A stretch of DNA of 54,621 nt, taken from contig NC_087067.1 in NCBI RefSeq assembly GCF_963678635.1, positions 19,731,018 through 19,785,638 on the forward strand, written 5' to 3'. This DNA comes from Symsagittifera roscoffensis (taxonomy: Eukaryota > Xenacoelomorpha > Acoela > Convolutidae). The position numbers and the translations under genes were made by a program. The notes below the pieces were generated by a model that was not told the DNA's origin, made no database searches, and saw only the letters and a list, made by a program, of their open reading frames with translations. Of this stretch, positions 1-12,501 are shown in pieces. Within the stretch, counting starts at the first letter, position 1; every line of letters begins with the position of its first letter.

Positions 1-744
1 ATACTTACAAAAAAATAGCTACAAAAAATACATGTTAGCTTTCTGATGCTTTTTTTGTATTTACAACAAAGGGGATTTCTAGTTTTGTCATTTTTAATTA
101 GAAAGAAGTTTACTAGCTAGTTAGATCAACCTGAAACAAACTCAGATTGAACAGAAATTTTCCGCGTAAATACAATTAGGCAAAGTAATGCTGGTGCCCG
201 CATTATGCCAAATTTTGTCGCCGTTAAAGGAAATTAGCTATGATTTTGAAAAAAAAACCTTTTTCTTCTTTTGTTGAGTATTCGTTTTATACAGGCTCTC
301 TTCTGTATTAAGATTTTTAATATTACTTACATCATAAAATCATAATTGGCTCCAAAATAACGTTTCCGAAACAAATTCAGTAAAAAGACGGGTAACGTTT
401 CTTGTTTAAAACAACAAGCTTGCCTTTTTAACCTCAAACTCACCTTGCTAATCAGCTGAAGATTTCTTTTTCACTGTTTTTTTTGGAAAAAATTTTTCCA
501 TTCAACTTTTTTGTCATTCCTACTATTTAATTTCATTGTAAAACAAGAAACTATAACAATTTGTTTGTTTTAATTCCAGAAGAAGCACCAACAGTTTATC
601 AACTTTATTAGTTTTGACCCGAAAAGTGCAAGACACAGTGATTCATTACTGTTTATTGGGACCGAGCTATCAAATTTGTGCGTGAATTAGTTTTTATTAC
701 CATACATACAACCTTCCAGCAAAAAAAAAATTTTGCTGAGAAAT
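1..744. other. non-coding DNA upstream of first exon A
   Basis: AT-rich sequence with frequent stops in all frames and homopolymer A/T runs. It would hold the promoter and 5' untranslated region of the exon starting at 745, but I see no TATA box or initiator I can defend. Confidence 0.4.
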
Positions 745-831
745 ATGGCTGGGCAGTATTGGACGAAAGTGGCTCTGTATTTTGCAGTTGCTGCGTTCTC
801 TCTTCTTATGGCTTTGTCTACAATCCAACAA
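745..831 (+). CDS. first exon A: N-terminal membrane anchor of a two-pass protein
   Basis: The ATG at 745 opens 29 codons that end exactly at a splice donor (CAA|gtcagt) in phase 0. The peptide starts MAGQYWTKVAL and runs through a hydrophobic stretch to MALSTIQQ. A lysine precedes the hydrophobic segment, which fits a type II signal anchor with the N-terminus in the cytosol. The ATG has an A at -3 and G at +4. The same 29-codon length, hydrophobic core, MALST motif and phase-0 donor recur at 12415-12501 and, truncated, at 19881-19937, so I read this as one of several interchangeable first exons for the body exons starting at 33403. Joining to 33403 is inferred from matching phase, not from transcripts. 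It could instead be the first exon of a separate lost or rearranged paralogue. Confidence 0.65.
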
Positions 832-1299
832 GTCAGTATATCAGTAAAAAATTAGAATCTATGTTTTGATTTTCATATTCTAGGCGATAAAAAAAACAAC
901 CTCGAAAAACTCTAACCAAAATTGCCCGGTTGGTTTTATGAGTATAGTTTTTCTTCCAACTTTTGAAGAGAGTGCGGAAAAATTATGCTTGGTGTTATTT
1001 TTTTTTAATATTCGGTCGTTTTTCGGAGTTTTTGACGGACATTTTTTACACCATCTGAGATATATTGTTATGGTTAGCTCAAATTTCAAAAAGGATTTCA
1101 CCTGTGATCATTTTTCATAAAAGTACGGACGTTTGACAGTTTCTCATTTGGTCAATTTGGGATAACTAAAGTGCGATATATTGCATACTTATAAGACTCG
1201 TAAGAAGCAAAACATTACGTTCCAAATTGAATTGAGGCCAGCAATTTACTCCTATTACCACAATATGAGTACACACCCTTAGTATTATAAGGCGCAAAG

Positions 1300-1527
1300 A
1301 CAAATTGGCCACAGACAATTCAGTCAATTTGAAATTCAAACAATTCAGCCAAAATTATACAGAAAATTCAGCCAGTTATACAAAACGCTAGATTCTAAAG
1401 AAAAAAATCGGAATTGGAGTTGTTTCTCGGATCAAGGTCGCCGCTGAATTGTCTGGATAGTTTTGGCTGAATTGTCGGAACTTCAAATCAGCTGAATTAT
1501 CTTTGGCCGAATTGTCTGGACGCGGTG
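1300..1527. mobile_element. short foldback (MITE-like) element with ACAATTCAGCC iterations
   Basis: Two arms are imperfect reverse complements: 1300-1373 and 1441-1527. Both carry repeated ACAATTCAGCC/GACAATTCGGCCA motifs, and the reverse complement of the right arm restores the same order. About 65 bp of unrelated sequence separates them. No transposase is present. Non-autonomous DNA transposon is inferred from structure only. Confidence 0.55.
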
Positions 1528-1772
1528 TTTTACATAGCGTGTGGGGGAGCAAATGCAGAAAAAAATGAAAACATCTTCTTTATTTTCCAATTATTCAACC
1601 GTAAAAACTTTGCAATTGTTCTTAAGTGAATTCAGAACATTCAGGGCTTTGCCTTGATATACGAACAATCTTTTTCAAAATATAGAACCAAATTGAACCT
1701 ACTTTTGTGTTTAATTTTCACGATATCCCGGAGCTCCCCATTTTTAATTTACAAAAAGAAGTCAATTTTATT

Positions 1773-2003
1773 TAGAACACCAGATTCAAAAAAATCTTCA
1801 TTTTTTTTTAATCTTTGAATTCAAACTCTTGCAAGTGTTTAGTTTTGTTTTTGATTTTTATATTCAAGGCAAAAACAAGCAACCTTAAGAGTGCTTTGAG
1901 GTTATTTGTTATTACCTTGAATTTAAGTCCCAAAAAAAAACTTGCAGGAGTTTGACTTCGAACATTCAAAAGTTGGAAGATTTTTTTTGAATCTGGTGTT
2001 CTA
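1773..2003. mobile_element. 231-bp palindromic foldback element
   Basis: The left end TAGAACACCAGATTC is answered by GAATCTGGTGTTCTA at the right end. The similarity continues inward: TTCAAACTCTTGCAAG on the left faces a diverged complement near 1945-1965, so most of the unit folds on itself. A related fragment lies near 2190-2230 (ATTCAAACCTTTGCATGTG). It is non-coding. Confidence 0.6.
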
Positions 2004-3376
2004 GACAAAAATTAACTTTTTTAAATTGAAAAATATGCGGCCGATCGATTTCAGAATTAATTTTATTCAATGTTTTGAATCAAATTGAACTAATTTATGC
2101 GCTCAATTTTTCGGTTTTCACACATATCATAAAATTTAAATTAAAAAAGTAATGTAGCCAGATCAGACTCAAAATGGTAAACTTGAATTTTGAATCTTCA
2201 ATTCAAACCTTTGCATGTGTTTTTTTGCAGACGTAAAAATGAGCATCGCAAATCGCAAAATCCGCCTGAAAAGCCGGTTGATATTATTTTTTCTAATTAT
2301 TCAAAAAAATAATTTTTAGTAGACGGCTATTGTTGCTAAAGCGATAGCCAGCTCATTGAACTCCTTCCTAACTTCAGAATTATATTGTCATATTATTACG
2401 TAAATATTATGCAAGTTTGGATAACTTCAATTTCGTATATTTGACGAGTACTTTTTTGTGTTTTAAAGAATTCAAATCAAATGTTTTCCGGAGAACAAAA
2501 AACAGGTTAAATGAATTTCGACTTTTGTCTGAAAAATTATAGTCAGTTGGAAAACTTTTTAAAATTGCAAAAAAGTATGCTGACAAAAAAACAAACAAAC
2601 GCTTTCTTTTTTAGTCCCATATGCAGGAAACAACACATTTCACGCGAACATTTTATCTTTGTAGCAAAATAATTTCATGATAGCCTTCTATTGTGTAGCT
2701 CGGATCTTACGAGATGCCTAAATTTGAAATTAATCAAATTTTGTGACATTATTTGAAAACTAAAGCACAACAGGTTGGCAGCCAAGTAAATTTTTAGGCT
2801 TCTTGAAAACGAGCTACTTTCTTTTGTCAAAAATATGGTGAGTGGATTATTCCCTTTATTTACCAATAGATGTCTAAAATGTTAAACTAAAAATTCGAAA
2901 AATGGTGCAAAAATACAACAAAATTTTGTATCAAGTCGAAACCCAAAGCCCTTTAAAATCTATGGGATAGTCTTTGCTTTAGAAAAAACAGATGAAAGTT
3001 TCAAAATTTCAAATTATTTAAACTTCGAAATGCAAAACCAAAATTGTGATGTGACTGTTAATTGTAGTTTGTTACTTTTGAGGCAATCAAGTTTTTTTTT
3101 GCTTAAATTAGTTTTTTTACTACGGCAATCAACTGGTTTTTTAATCAATCAAAGAGTCATACAATTTTTCAAAAAGAGGTTTTTTCGTCTGGGAAGAACA
3201 AATTTTGTGAGCGATCACTTTATTAAAACTTAAAACTGAAAAACTACCTAAGTTTGTTGCGCGTTTTTGTTAACAGGAGCCTTTAAGTTGCGCTGCGTTT
3301 AATTGGAAATGTCGCAGTTGTAACATTTGGAAAGAATGTAGGTCCCAAAAAATTTTACATGCGTCACAGTGATATA

Positions 3377-3720
3377 CAGTGATGGTTTGAAACAATCGGA
3401 TAGAACTGGAAGTTTTTATAGCGATTCTCTCAAATTGTTTAAGCGTTAAATGAAAAGTGATTGGAGCAAAATTGTTCAAAATTTTAACATGAATTTTGTG
3501 ACACAACTGTTTTTGCAAAACTAATACACAATTTTTACCCCAGCTTTGTTCAAATTGACGCTCGTTACAATTTCCTGACTGGTACAAAATTTTGCCCCAC
3601 TCAAAAAGGCTCTTTTCGTTTAATTAAAAGTTACGCCAAAAAGTGAGTTAATTCCGAAAAAAATATTAGAATTTCAGAGAGCTTTTTTGAGCTCAGTATA
3701 AGAACTTCGTAGAGCTTTTT
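3377..3720 (+). mobile_element. diverged single arm of a Tc1/mariner-like MITE
   Basis: It begins with CAGTGATGG directly after TA and aligns along its length with the left arm of the intact foldback element at 29487-30172, sharing CTCAAATTG near the start and the GGCTCTTTTCGTTTAATT/GTTACGCC block near 3605-3640. A complementary right arm was not found. It is an old, decayed copy. Confidence 0.45.
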
Positions 3721-4194
3721 TTTGCTCTAATTCTGCTAAATTGTTCTGCAGGCAGATTTCTACCAAGCCTCGTAAAAACGAAAATTTTGTTTAAAAATAT
3801 TTTCGGGTCTTAAGTCTAATTTGGAGCAATTTTGATTAAATTGAGTAATCTGTTTCGTTTATCAAAAGCAATTTCTGAATTTAGTTTCTAGAAAATTCTA
3901 CGGTCAAACAGTCTAAAAATTTGGTTAAAAAAACAGAGAAAAGAGTCTACCACAAACACTGAATTTAATCGAAACTTTTGGGAGACACCAAAAATACCAC
4001 AATTTTAAGAGTGGTATTATCTCCAATTTTTCCCAAAATGTCTCAAAGCTTTTAAAATATTGATAAAAACGGCAGACATCAACCATTTAAAGCAATAAGT
4101 TCTCAAGAAAAATTATTTTAAAAAAATGAAATTTGTTCTATTTTATAGGCTAGCTCGGTTGAGGTGATTGATTTTATGCTTTGAGTTTCTTGGC

Positions 4195-4340
4195 CAAAAA
4201 TTGGTATGTTTCTACTTTCTCAAACAAACTTTGGTATGTTTCAACTTTCTCGAACCAATAAAAATGTTCGACATTTTTCCTCCACAGATATTTTTCGACT
4301 GTCTGAATCAAATTTTGGTATGTCTCGACCGTGCTCAACT
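4195..4340 (+). repeat. degenerate tandem repeat, unit about 33 bp
   Basis: The motif TTGGTATGTTTC(T/A)ACTTTCTC occurs twice in direct succession (about 4201 and 4231), with a decayed relative near 4315 (TTTTGGTATGTCTCGACC). The open frames across it are by-products of the repeat. Confidence 0.4.
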
Positions 4341-5059
4341 TTTTTTTGTTATCTCGACTTTTTTTTGTTATTTGGTAGATTTTGCTTTTGTATTCGACTT
4401 TATTTTTTACAAGCTTTGAATGCTAGAAAACTATGTCATGCTTCCGTAGCTGAATTGATGCCAAAATCTCAACGGGATAAATATGACGCCAAAAGCCATT
4501 GTTAAATTGATTTTCGCGTTTAATTGAATTTTATATGATTTAAGTTTTCAACAGACTCTTGATTTTTGATCAAAAGGTAAATAAGTGTACAGAAAAAAAA
4601 GAAAGATACTAACAATTTTGTCTTATTTTTTTGTTATAAAGTTCTTTGAATGTGATTCAGAATTTGAAATTTTGAGAAGACCTTGCGACAAAAAAAACTG
4701 TTTGGAAAGTTTTTGGTCAAAACTTTCTAAAAACCAATATCACGGCGTTTTGGCCTATCTTTTCTAGATTTTACCTGCGGCCCGGAAAATTTTTGCTAAA
4801 AAAGATTTTTTATTTAAAGTTTTTTAACAGATTGGAAAACCAACTTGGTCAACATTTAAAAAAAGTTGTCGACAAAATATTCAAAAACGTTATGAAAACG
4901 ATTTTTCCCCTTCAAAAAACGATCTTTCCTCCTGGAGCCTGAGATCCGCAAAAGGATATATTCTCTCTTCGTTCCACTGAAGATTTTTAAGATGCCCCCT
5001 CCCCTCAAGGCTCCGACCCCCTCCCCTCAATGATTCAAAAATTTGGCCAAATAATGGTC

Positions 5060-5172
5060 TTTTAGTGCTCTTGGAGATTAATTTAGTTGATCTAAAAAAA
5101 GGTCGACAAAATGTTTAAAATTTTTTTGAAAATCCGCCCCCTTTTTTGAGAAAACCTAGATCTGCCCCTGAT
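5060..5172 (-). repeat. GGGGCAGATCTAGG interspersed repeat, minus-oriented copy
   Basis: Read on the minus strand from 5172: GGGGCAGATCTAGGTTTTC, then GTCGACCTTTTTTTAGATC and a G-rich segment. The same order recurs on the plus strand from about 6214. The homology probably extends left to about 4980 (the AGGGGAGGGGG segment). Confidence 0.5.
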
Positions 5173-5771
5173 TTACAGTTAAGCAAAGTAACTTTACAAA
5201 CGGCCAACTGAAACTGAACCAATTTGACATACTTATAAGATGCTGTACAACTTGTTTTTTTTTTTAGGTGGCTTAATACTTCGTATGATTTGAATTGAGG
5301 TTTCGGATCCATGTACCAGCTGTCAAAATATATTTTTTAATTGCCTAGATTTTATTGATGAAAGCGAGCGCACATTAATGTCAATTGGTCTGGAGTTAAA
5401 ATGAAAAACAGAAGTGTTAATTTTTTGTATTGCTTGATGTCAGCTTCCCAGATTATTTGCCAAAATTATCGGGACCATCATTTTGTCATTGAAACAACTT
5501 TTTCTTTCAATTTTTATGATAGCGATGTATCACCAGTTCTTGATTTTATTGCTTAAGGCAATATTGACTTAATTATTTTCGTAAAAATCAGTATACATTT
5601 GATTCTTTGATATTCTAAACTTGAAAAAAAAGATGTATCAGTGGACACCCTGAATATTAAAATGTTTGTAAGCGTTTGCAGAAAATTAAAGTAAATCTAA
5701 ATTTTTTGTTGATGAGCTTTTTGTTAATTTTTAAGTGGTTCCAGTGCCGTATTAATTCGTCGTTCAAATTA

Positions 5772-5905
5772 CAGCTAGGATTTTGATTAACCGGACCACA
5801 CAAACATAATGAAGTTTTATAGGCGTTTTTCTCAAATTGGGTTAAAATCAGACAAAAACTGAAGGAAACAAAAGCTGCTCCGATTTTCAGCAGAAATATT
5901 ATGAT
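5772..5905 (+). mobile_element. single-arm copy of the Tc1/mariner-like MITE
   Basis: It starts CAGCTAGGATT right after TA. It then matches the 29487 element through GCGTTTTTCTCAAATTGGGTT and continues with AGACAAAAACTGAAGG and ATTATGATGC. No right arm was found nearby. Confidence 0.55.
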
Positions 5906-6211
5906 GCAGAAATGATTTTATAGAAAAAAATATACATTTCAAGTCCCCCTGAAAATAGAATGAACAACACTTGCAACTATAAAACAAGTTTGCTTACACC
6001 ACAAGTAAAATCCGCGACGAGGCAAAACTTGACATCGTGATGCCGACAAAACTTGAGCAGACAAACGAAAATCAGGCAATTCAATTTTCAAAAAAAAACA
6101 ATTCAAAAAAAGTTCAATTACATGCATACTGAAAAAGCAAGGTCCGGTTGAGAGCCGCAGACAGACTTAAGGGTGCAAAAGCGAGGGCGTTACCTCAAGG
6201 CCAAAAATATT

Positions 6212-6450
6212 ATTAGCAGGGGGGATCTAGGATTTTCTCGAGGGGGGCAGGTTCTCGTAAAAATTTCGAAAACTGTCGACTTTTTTAGGTCGACCAAATT
6301 GATTTTCTGAGCTCTCCCAAATCACTATAAAGACCCCAGTCAGCCTAAAATGGATATTTCAAAATAATACAAAGGGGCACCCTTAAGGTCGGCAGGGGGT
6401 CGAATCCCTGAAGGGAAGAAGGCGTCCGTCCCCCCTTTCCCCGTTTTGCT
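6212..6450 (+). repeat. GGGGGATCTAGG repeat joined to the GTCGGCAGGGGGTCGAATCC core
   Basis: This is the plus-oriented partner of 5060-5172. It continues into GGTCGGCAGGGGGTCGAATC and then GAAGGGAAGAAGGCGTCCG. The same core occurs at about 30530, 31255, 31880 and, inverted, 34400. The TCGAATCC core resembles a polymerase III B box with one mismatch. Confidence 0.5.
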
Positions 6451-9400
6451 CAGGCTTTGAACAAAACGAAAAAGTAATTGTGATCTAAGAGGTTTTGCTC
6501 TCACGGAAGTTTTAGAGCTTCGGTGGAGAAGACACATATCAAGCAAAACTGTTCGGATAGTTCCAAACCCATCCTGGCACTGCATTTAATTTTATCATTT
6601 ACAATATAATTTTTAGAACGTATTTCGATTTTCTAAATAATAGTTTGTGTCGGAGTCATTGATACCATCTCAAATATATTGATGCCCTGAGTCCAAGCTT
6701 AACTAAATTCTTTCACGATCTAATTATTTCACAAAGCTATAGGCATCATCAACGCGCAACCAATCATTGAAGGAAAATACATGTTTGTTAACCAGTTTTC
6801 AACTGATTTTTTATAGAATAAAGCTTCCGCAATCCTTGACAGTTTTAAAAAAGGGAAAATTAATGAATATTGCCAAAATTTATAGATTCAGACAAGAAAA
6901 AATTTGCTATGGAAATCATACGATGGAATTAAGTAATGATACAAATTTGGCCTAAGCTGTAAAACAAATGCCAGCCTACTCTAGTCTTCTCATTAGCAAC
7001 TGATCCTCAGAACTTAAAAAAAATCAACAGAACCCCGAAAAGCAAAGCACTGTACCAAAATCTAATCAACAATACCTTTCACCAGCGAACTGGATCAAAA
7101 ATGATATCGCCAACTTCAATTGATTCTCCCGTAGCATGGGTTTTCCAACGCCAAACCAACCCAAAAATTTGTGGCACCAATACCGGATCTCAGCCGACAG
7201 TAAATTAAAGTTCATACAAGTCTCCGTTCGGTAGAAAAATGGTTTATTTCTTGTTTTTCGTGAGCCCGAAAACCCGATTTTTTCAAATACACTCTTTTTG
7301 ACATAAGCACATTTTGCAAACTGGGAGTTGTTACCTGAAGAAACTGTTCACAACAAACAAAGGTGCAAATGTGTTTTGAAAACCATTCAAGAGGAATAAA
7401 ATCAATAACTATGGAACAATTAAAAGCCCTGGACTTGTTCAAGCGCATTCTCAGAATAAGATACAGAATCTCCAACGATACTTGCCGTTTTTTGCAACTT
7501 GCGTTTTCTCAATCCATGTTTGGCATGATAGATTTTAGAAGTAAGAACAAAACTATGGCTTTTGATAGAGATGGATTTTTTTCAGCTAATATTTTGAGTT
7601 TTTTCCAAATGTGCTAAAAACCCGTCACTCCCTGAATTTTTATTTAAAAATATAAATATTATACTGAATTTTAAAACTTTTTTGCTAAAGGTTTGCTGAG
7701 TAATGCCAAACACGCAGGCTGTTTTTTTTTCAAAAAAAAAAGATTATATGACAAGTTTTTCATATAGATGCATAATAAATGTGACATTCTTATCAATCGA
7801 AGTTGCGTTTAACGATCTTCTTCTAGACTTGATTTCAAGCGGTGTTCGAAACTGTTTGTTTTCTTTTGCAATATTCCAAAAGTACTTCACTGTGTCTTTT
7901 AAATTAATCGTATTGATGGACAGAAACTTGAAAAAAGAGACCAAATTTCAAAAAAATGGCAATGTGAAAAATAAATGCCATATACCCTGATGAAGGAAAT
8001 TGATCTTTTTGACCATGGCGTCATTTCCTTTTGTTCATTATATGATATTAATTTAGCATATATTTAGGAAATGTGATGAAGGGTTTTCATCAGTTTTTGT
8101 CGATTAAGCTCAAAATATTTTTTCGATCATAAAGCTACAGAAATAAACTATTCTTTTTGGCTTAAACCATATGAACAAATAAGCAACAACCCGGCAACAA
8201 ATTTTTGCATCATGACAGTTATTTAAAAATACATAATTGATTCATCTTTTCGAAATAACTTTAACGGCAGAAAATAAAATTCAGTCAGACTGCTACAAGG
8301 TTGCAAATTGTAAGAGTGTAGGCATTGATGTTCCATATTACACTAAATTTGAAACAAAAAAAAAACAATTTCGAACGAAAAATATGGTCGGAAAACGCTG
8401 CAAGAAAGTTGGAGTTAAAGTTTCCTGCAATAAATCTAAGATGCGACCAACAACAGATGAACTAGCAAATGTTTTGATACCGTTTAGTTAAAGTAACATC
8501 CCAGAAATGACAAAAAGTTTTTTTTTTGAGACCGTTGAGTACAACTTTTACCACTAAGCAATCTTAAATTTTATTATTCTGACTGCATTGCAAAACAGAA
8601 ACAAAGTTAGCGTTTATAGGCCAAGGTTCCTGTTCCGAAATTCGAAGAAAGTGAGGAATACATTTGCTTGGGACGACTTTTCTTTTTGTGGACAAATGGT
8701 CAAACCTGGAATCTACGTGTTGCGGATGTGCTATTAACTATTCAAAAACGCTGTTTTTGCCCATTTAGTAATTCGAGGACTTTTGTCTGTGCTGCTGATA
8801 AAAGCGTAACACAAACTATTAACGCGCACACAATATTGGGACCAAATTAACATCTCCCCCAACGACTCGCCGGGGCTGTACAAAGCCACTACTTTTTAAA
8901 AGATCGGGAAGACTGCTAATTGCAGGACAACTTTCGAATCAGTCCTGTTTCGTATCAATTTTGAAAAATAAAAAACTTTTCTTTTTGATTAAATCAGCCA
9001 TCCAAAAACTGCAAGGTCATGTAATCAAGATTTAAGTTCTTTATATTTTTTTCGCAACGAGTCATTTGTATCAACTAGCTTGCCATAATTCAGCTTGAAA
9101 CGAGTTATAAGTTTGCTCAATTTCCCTTTTTTGCCACGCGTTGATTGTGTTATAGTACACAGTAGTTTACCTAAATGGTTCGTTTATTTAGTTTGAAACT
9201 CCCACAACTTTTACAAAAAATAGTCAGTTTGAGTATTTTTTCAGCTTGAGATCAATCCATCAACATCATTCAGATGGATTTCAAATTTGGTGAAAAAGAT
9301 CATTCGAAAAGTCAAGTTTTTCCGAAGAAAAAGAACAACTCAAGATGCAAGCTAATTCCCTCTTTGTCATGAACAGTTAACATTTCAAAAAAAATTCAGA

Positions 9401-12400
9401 TGCAGAGAACAAGCTTGTTTTTTTTTGAAGTTTTCATAAATTTGAATAGCATATCGAGAAAATTATTTTTCAATCTCAGTAGCGCCAAAAAAGTCCATTT
9501 TAGATAATTGATAACTGTTGAATCAAGAATTCTCAAAATAACAAGTTTTTCTGGGTTTCATGCAAGAAAAGTATTCAAAAATCACTTTCAAAGGCAAGCA
9601 ACAGAAATGGTTATTGTAATGCAGGAATTAAGTTTTTACGAGAGAATGTATACACTAGATCAACCCTCTTCAGAGTACCGTAGAAAACGAGGAGCGATGA
9701 TTGAAAAGTTGAAGATTGAGTACAATCACTATGATCCGAAACAGACGAGAGGAATGTTTGATCTAAATAACTGAGATACCAGGGCAAGCGACAGCAAAGA
9801 TTTTTTGAAGAAGGCCAAGCCAGAAGTAAGGAAACATTTCGTCACATTTGGAGCAACTATGAGACTGTAGCGCTGTTTCAAGAGAAATTAGTAACTTCAA
9901 AATAACGAATGATTTCAAAATTAAACTCAAAGACTTGTTGAAAAAATTGGTTTTAATAATTTCCAAACGGGTAATTGAAAGGAAATACAGCTCAAGGGAT
10001 GGAAACCCATGTGTACCGAAATTATGACCTCAGAAAAACCTACACAAAACCAAAAACATGACTCAAAATGTCAAATTATTAATTGTTGTTGCACTGCTTG
10101 ATTATATCATTTGAGAATAAGTATTTCGAGAAAAGAGGAATCTTTTTTCTTTCAAGTATAGATTCACAACTGATTTGCTGTCTTTGTATCGTAATTTTCT
10201 TCTAGTTAGCTATTCAAAGCAAGACTAGCTACAGTAAGCGTTCAGACAACTTTTTTTGTCTTCATTAAGCGTTTCAGTTTCTATGGTATCTCAGAAGACG
10301 TTCAATCATCATGTTTTTCTTAATTTCCAAACCTTAAAAAATAAATTGAACCTTCCTTTTTCTTTGAATTTTATTTTGTTCAGGAAAGTAAGATATCTTT
10401 TGTAAGGTTTGTTGCGTCTCATATAGACTAATTACTAATGCAATTTTTCAGCTGAACTAATGATAGTCTGAAAAAAAAAATTCTTCATTGCCTAAAAAAA
10501 TCTCTATAAAAAAGTGCTTTTCTTAACCATAAATACACTGATGTTAACTTCATTTTCTTGAATCTGTCAGTTTCAATTTTTTGAATTTTTAAAAGTTTTT
10601 TTGAGTTCTGGAAAGACCCAGATGAGGTTTGAGATAGGTTTTGACTCAAATCTGAATCGAGTTGACCTAGACCAAGTCTATCTTATTTATGAACATATCT
10701 GTTGCTATCCCTCAATATCAGATCTGCGCATTACGACATTAGCCTAGATATGTTTTGTGCAAGCTTGGTTTTCTGAAACTTTGTCTAATTTTCCCGCAAC
10801 ACTTGAAGCAAATTCCGCATCCGGTTGTTGAATTAAATTAAAGTACAAATGTTTGAACATAAGGCAACTTCCAGCTGGCGAGCAGAAAACTGAAATCCAG
10901 TGACAATGTAGAGCTCTGTTTTTTTTTGGATTCCATGGACAAATGCGTTTTAAAGTTTGTCAGTGGCTTTCACAAACAGGTACCTTTGAACGGCGCTTAA
11001 TTATTTTGCACAATTCCAACTAAACTCAAAAAATATTGTTCAAAAATGCTTTTCAAAACTTAGTCAAAAACTATTGGAGACCAATTTAAGAGCAATCGGA
11101 TTATTCTACGAGCTGTTTTGTTTTTAACACTTTTTTTCATTTTCTTTGAAGTCATTAAATGAAATATTTAATGCAGACATCAAACAAGACAATTTTTACT
11201 AATTTGAGAAAATTATTTTATAAATTTCTCCGATAAGATTACGTTTTTTCGAAAAATAAATTGAATTTAAATTTGAATAATCATTTGTATCCCATATCAA
11301 TCCAACTCTTTGTTCCTTTTTTAATGAAAATGACGGAATATTTATTCAAAATATTTGTTCAAAAATCCTTATTTAGACGAATTGATAAAACTTTATATGC
11401 GCACTTTAAATATATTCGTACTTCAAGCTCAGGCTAGATAATTTGCGCCCAACTAAGAATTTCATTTTTATATGACGAAATTGATTGGCGTCAATTTTCC
11501 CCCGTTGAACCCAAATAACATCTCTCTAGTCAGCTGAAATGATTCCAACTTTTTCAGATACGTTAAAGAGCGTTGATACAAGCAATGTTTTTTTGATATT
11601 TTGCCTTTTTCTTGTGAAAAGCATATTTGTTCCAATTAAAAAATTGAAAATAAAAGAAAAAAAGACTTGAAGCAATTAAAAAACTACCTTTCGAGCTTTT
11701 CAAAATACTTTAAAGTTCAAAAGTTACCAGAAAAAGAATTTTTTTTTTGAAGATTCGCTTCCTGAATTTCCATCCGTGTTTGAAATTTTGCAATTAAAAT
11801 CTCAATTTGGTGCCAAAATGTCTACCAAATTTTGATTCTTACACACAATTGTCAATGCTTGCAGGTGAAAGATCATAAACTGAGAAAACTTTATATTGTA
11901 TTGTCTTTTAACTAACGCCTATTTTAATTTCTTCGATTTGCGTCACTTTCTCAAGAAAAAACTACTGAAATTAAAAATTCCCGCTAGCGAAACATATCAA
12001 TGTTTACGGGACCCAATCCTCAAAATGATGCATATTTGCTTGAACTGTGGATGAAATTAATGGCAGTTATCTGCTGGAGGTAATGTGTTGACTAATTTAG
12101 TTTTTCTGAATAATGGTTTTCAACAAGAAAAAGAATCTTTATCTGATTTCAATTTATTTTTATTATGACAACTTATTGTGAGCTCAACTACATTTATGTC
12201 GTCTGAACAGTCCAACTTTGCGCAAAAAATTTTAGCGTTGCAAATCGAGAGAAAAAACGCGGTGAGCACAAGCATACCTGATTTTCACGGAAATTCTTTA
12301 CTATTATAAGCATGTTAGCATATTTAGATTACAAATTTATTTCATAAGAGTTTTGTTTTATTTCGATTCTATATCATTCCATACGTCCATACCAACACGT

Positions 12401-12414
12401 AAACAACTATCACA

Positions 12415-12501
12415 ATGAAAAATATTTTGTTTATGAAGAAAATTATATACACTGCCGTGGTATTTTTTGTGGCTCTAATGGCCCTTTCGACCATGCATCA
12501 G
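12415..12501 (+). CDS. first exon B: N-terminal membrane anchor
   Basis: The ATG at 12415 opens 29 codons ending at CAG|gtaact in phase 0. The peptide begins MKNILFMKKIIYTAVV and continues to FFVALMALSTMHQ. Three lysines precede a stretch of about 18 hydrophobic residues, as expected for a signal anchor with a cytosolic N-terminus. Length, donor phase and C-terminal motif match exon A at 745, and 15 of the last 19 residues match exon C at 19881. Most B/C codon differences are synonymous, which argues that the copies have been under protein-level constraint. The likely partner is the acceptor at 33403, about 21 kb downstream across two retrotransposons. A separate paralogous gene with its body lost is the alternative. 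Confidence 0.7.

Larger units (their letters stand above)
832..12414. other. long non-coding stretch (intron between first exons A and B)
   Basis: About 11.6 kb of AT-rich DNA. It contains foldback elements (1300-1527, 1773-2003), single-arm MITE copies (3377-3700, 5772-5905), a short tandem repeat (4195-4340) and inverted copies of a GGGGCAGATCTAGG repeat (5060-5172, 6212-6450). The remaining open frames (largest 105 codons) have no recognisable domain. From 6460 to 12414 I see nothing I can name. Confidence 0.5.

Noticed and set aside
3270-3587. 105-codon minus-strand frame
   Set aside because: It overlaps the diverged MITE copy, and its codon content mirrors that repeat.
8237-8491. 84-codon Lys- and Cys-containing plus-strand frame
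   Set aside because: It opens without ATG, and has no signal peptide, domain or splice context. The cysteine spacing matches no toxin or finger pattern that I can name.
9508-9774. 88-codon plus-strand open frame with a charged C-terminal half (RRKRGAMIEKLKIEYNHYDP)
   Set aside because: It looks protein-like, but there is no ATG near its start, no convincing splice sites and no domain I know. Length is within chance for AT-rich DNA. Worth a database search only.
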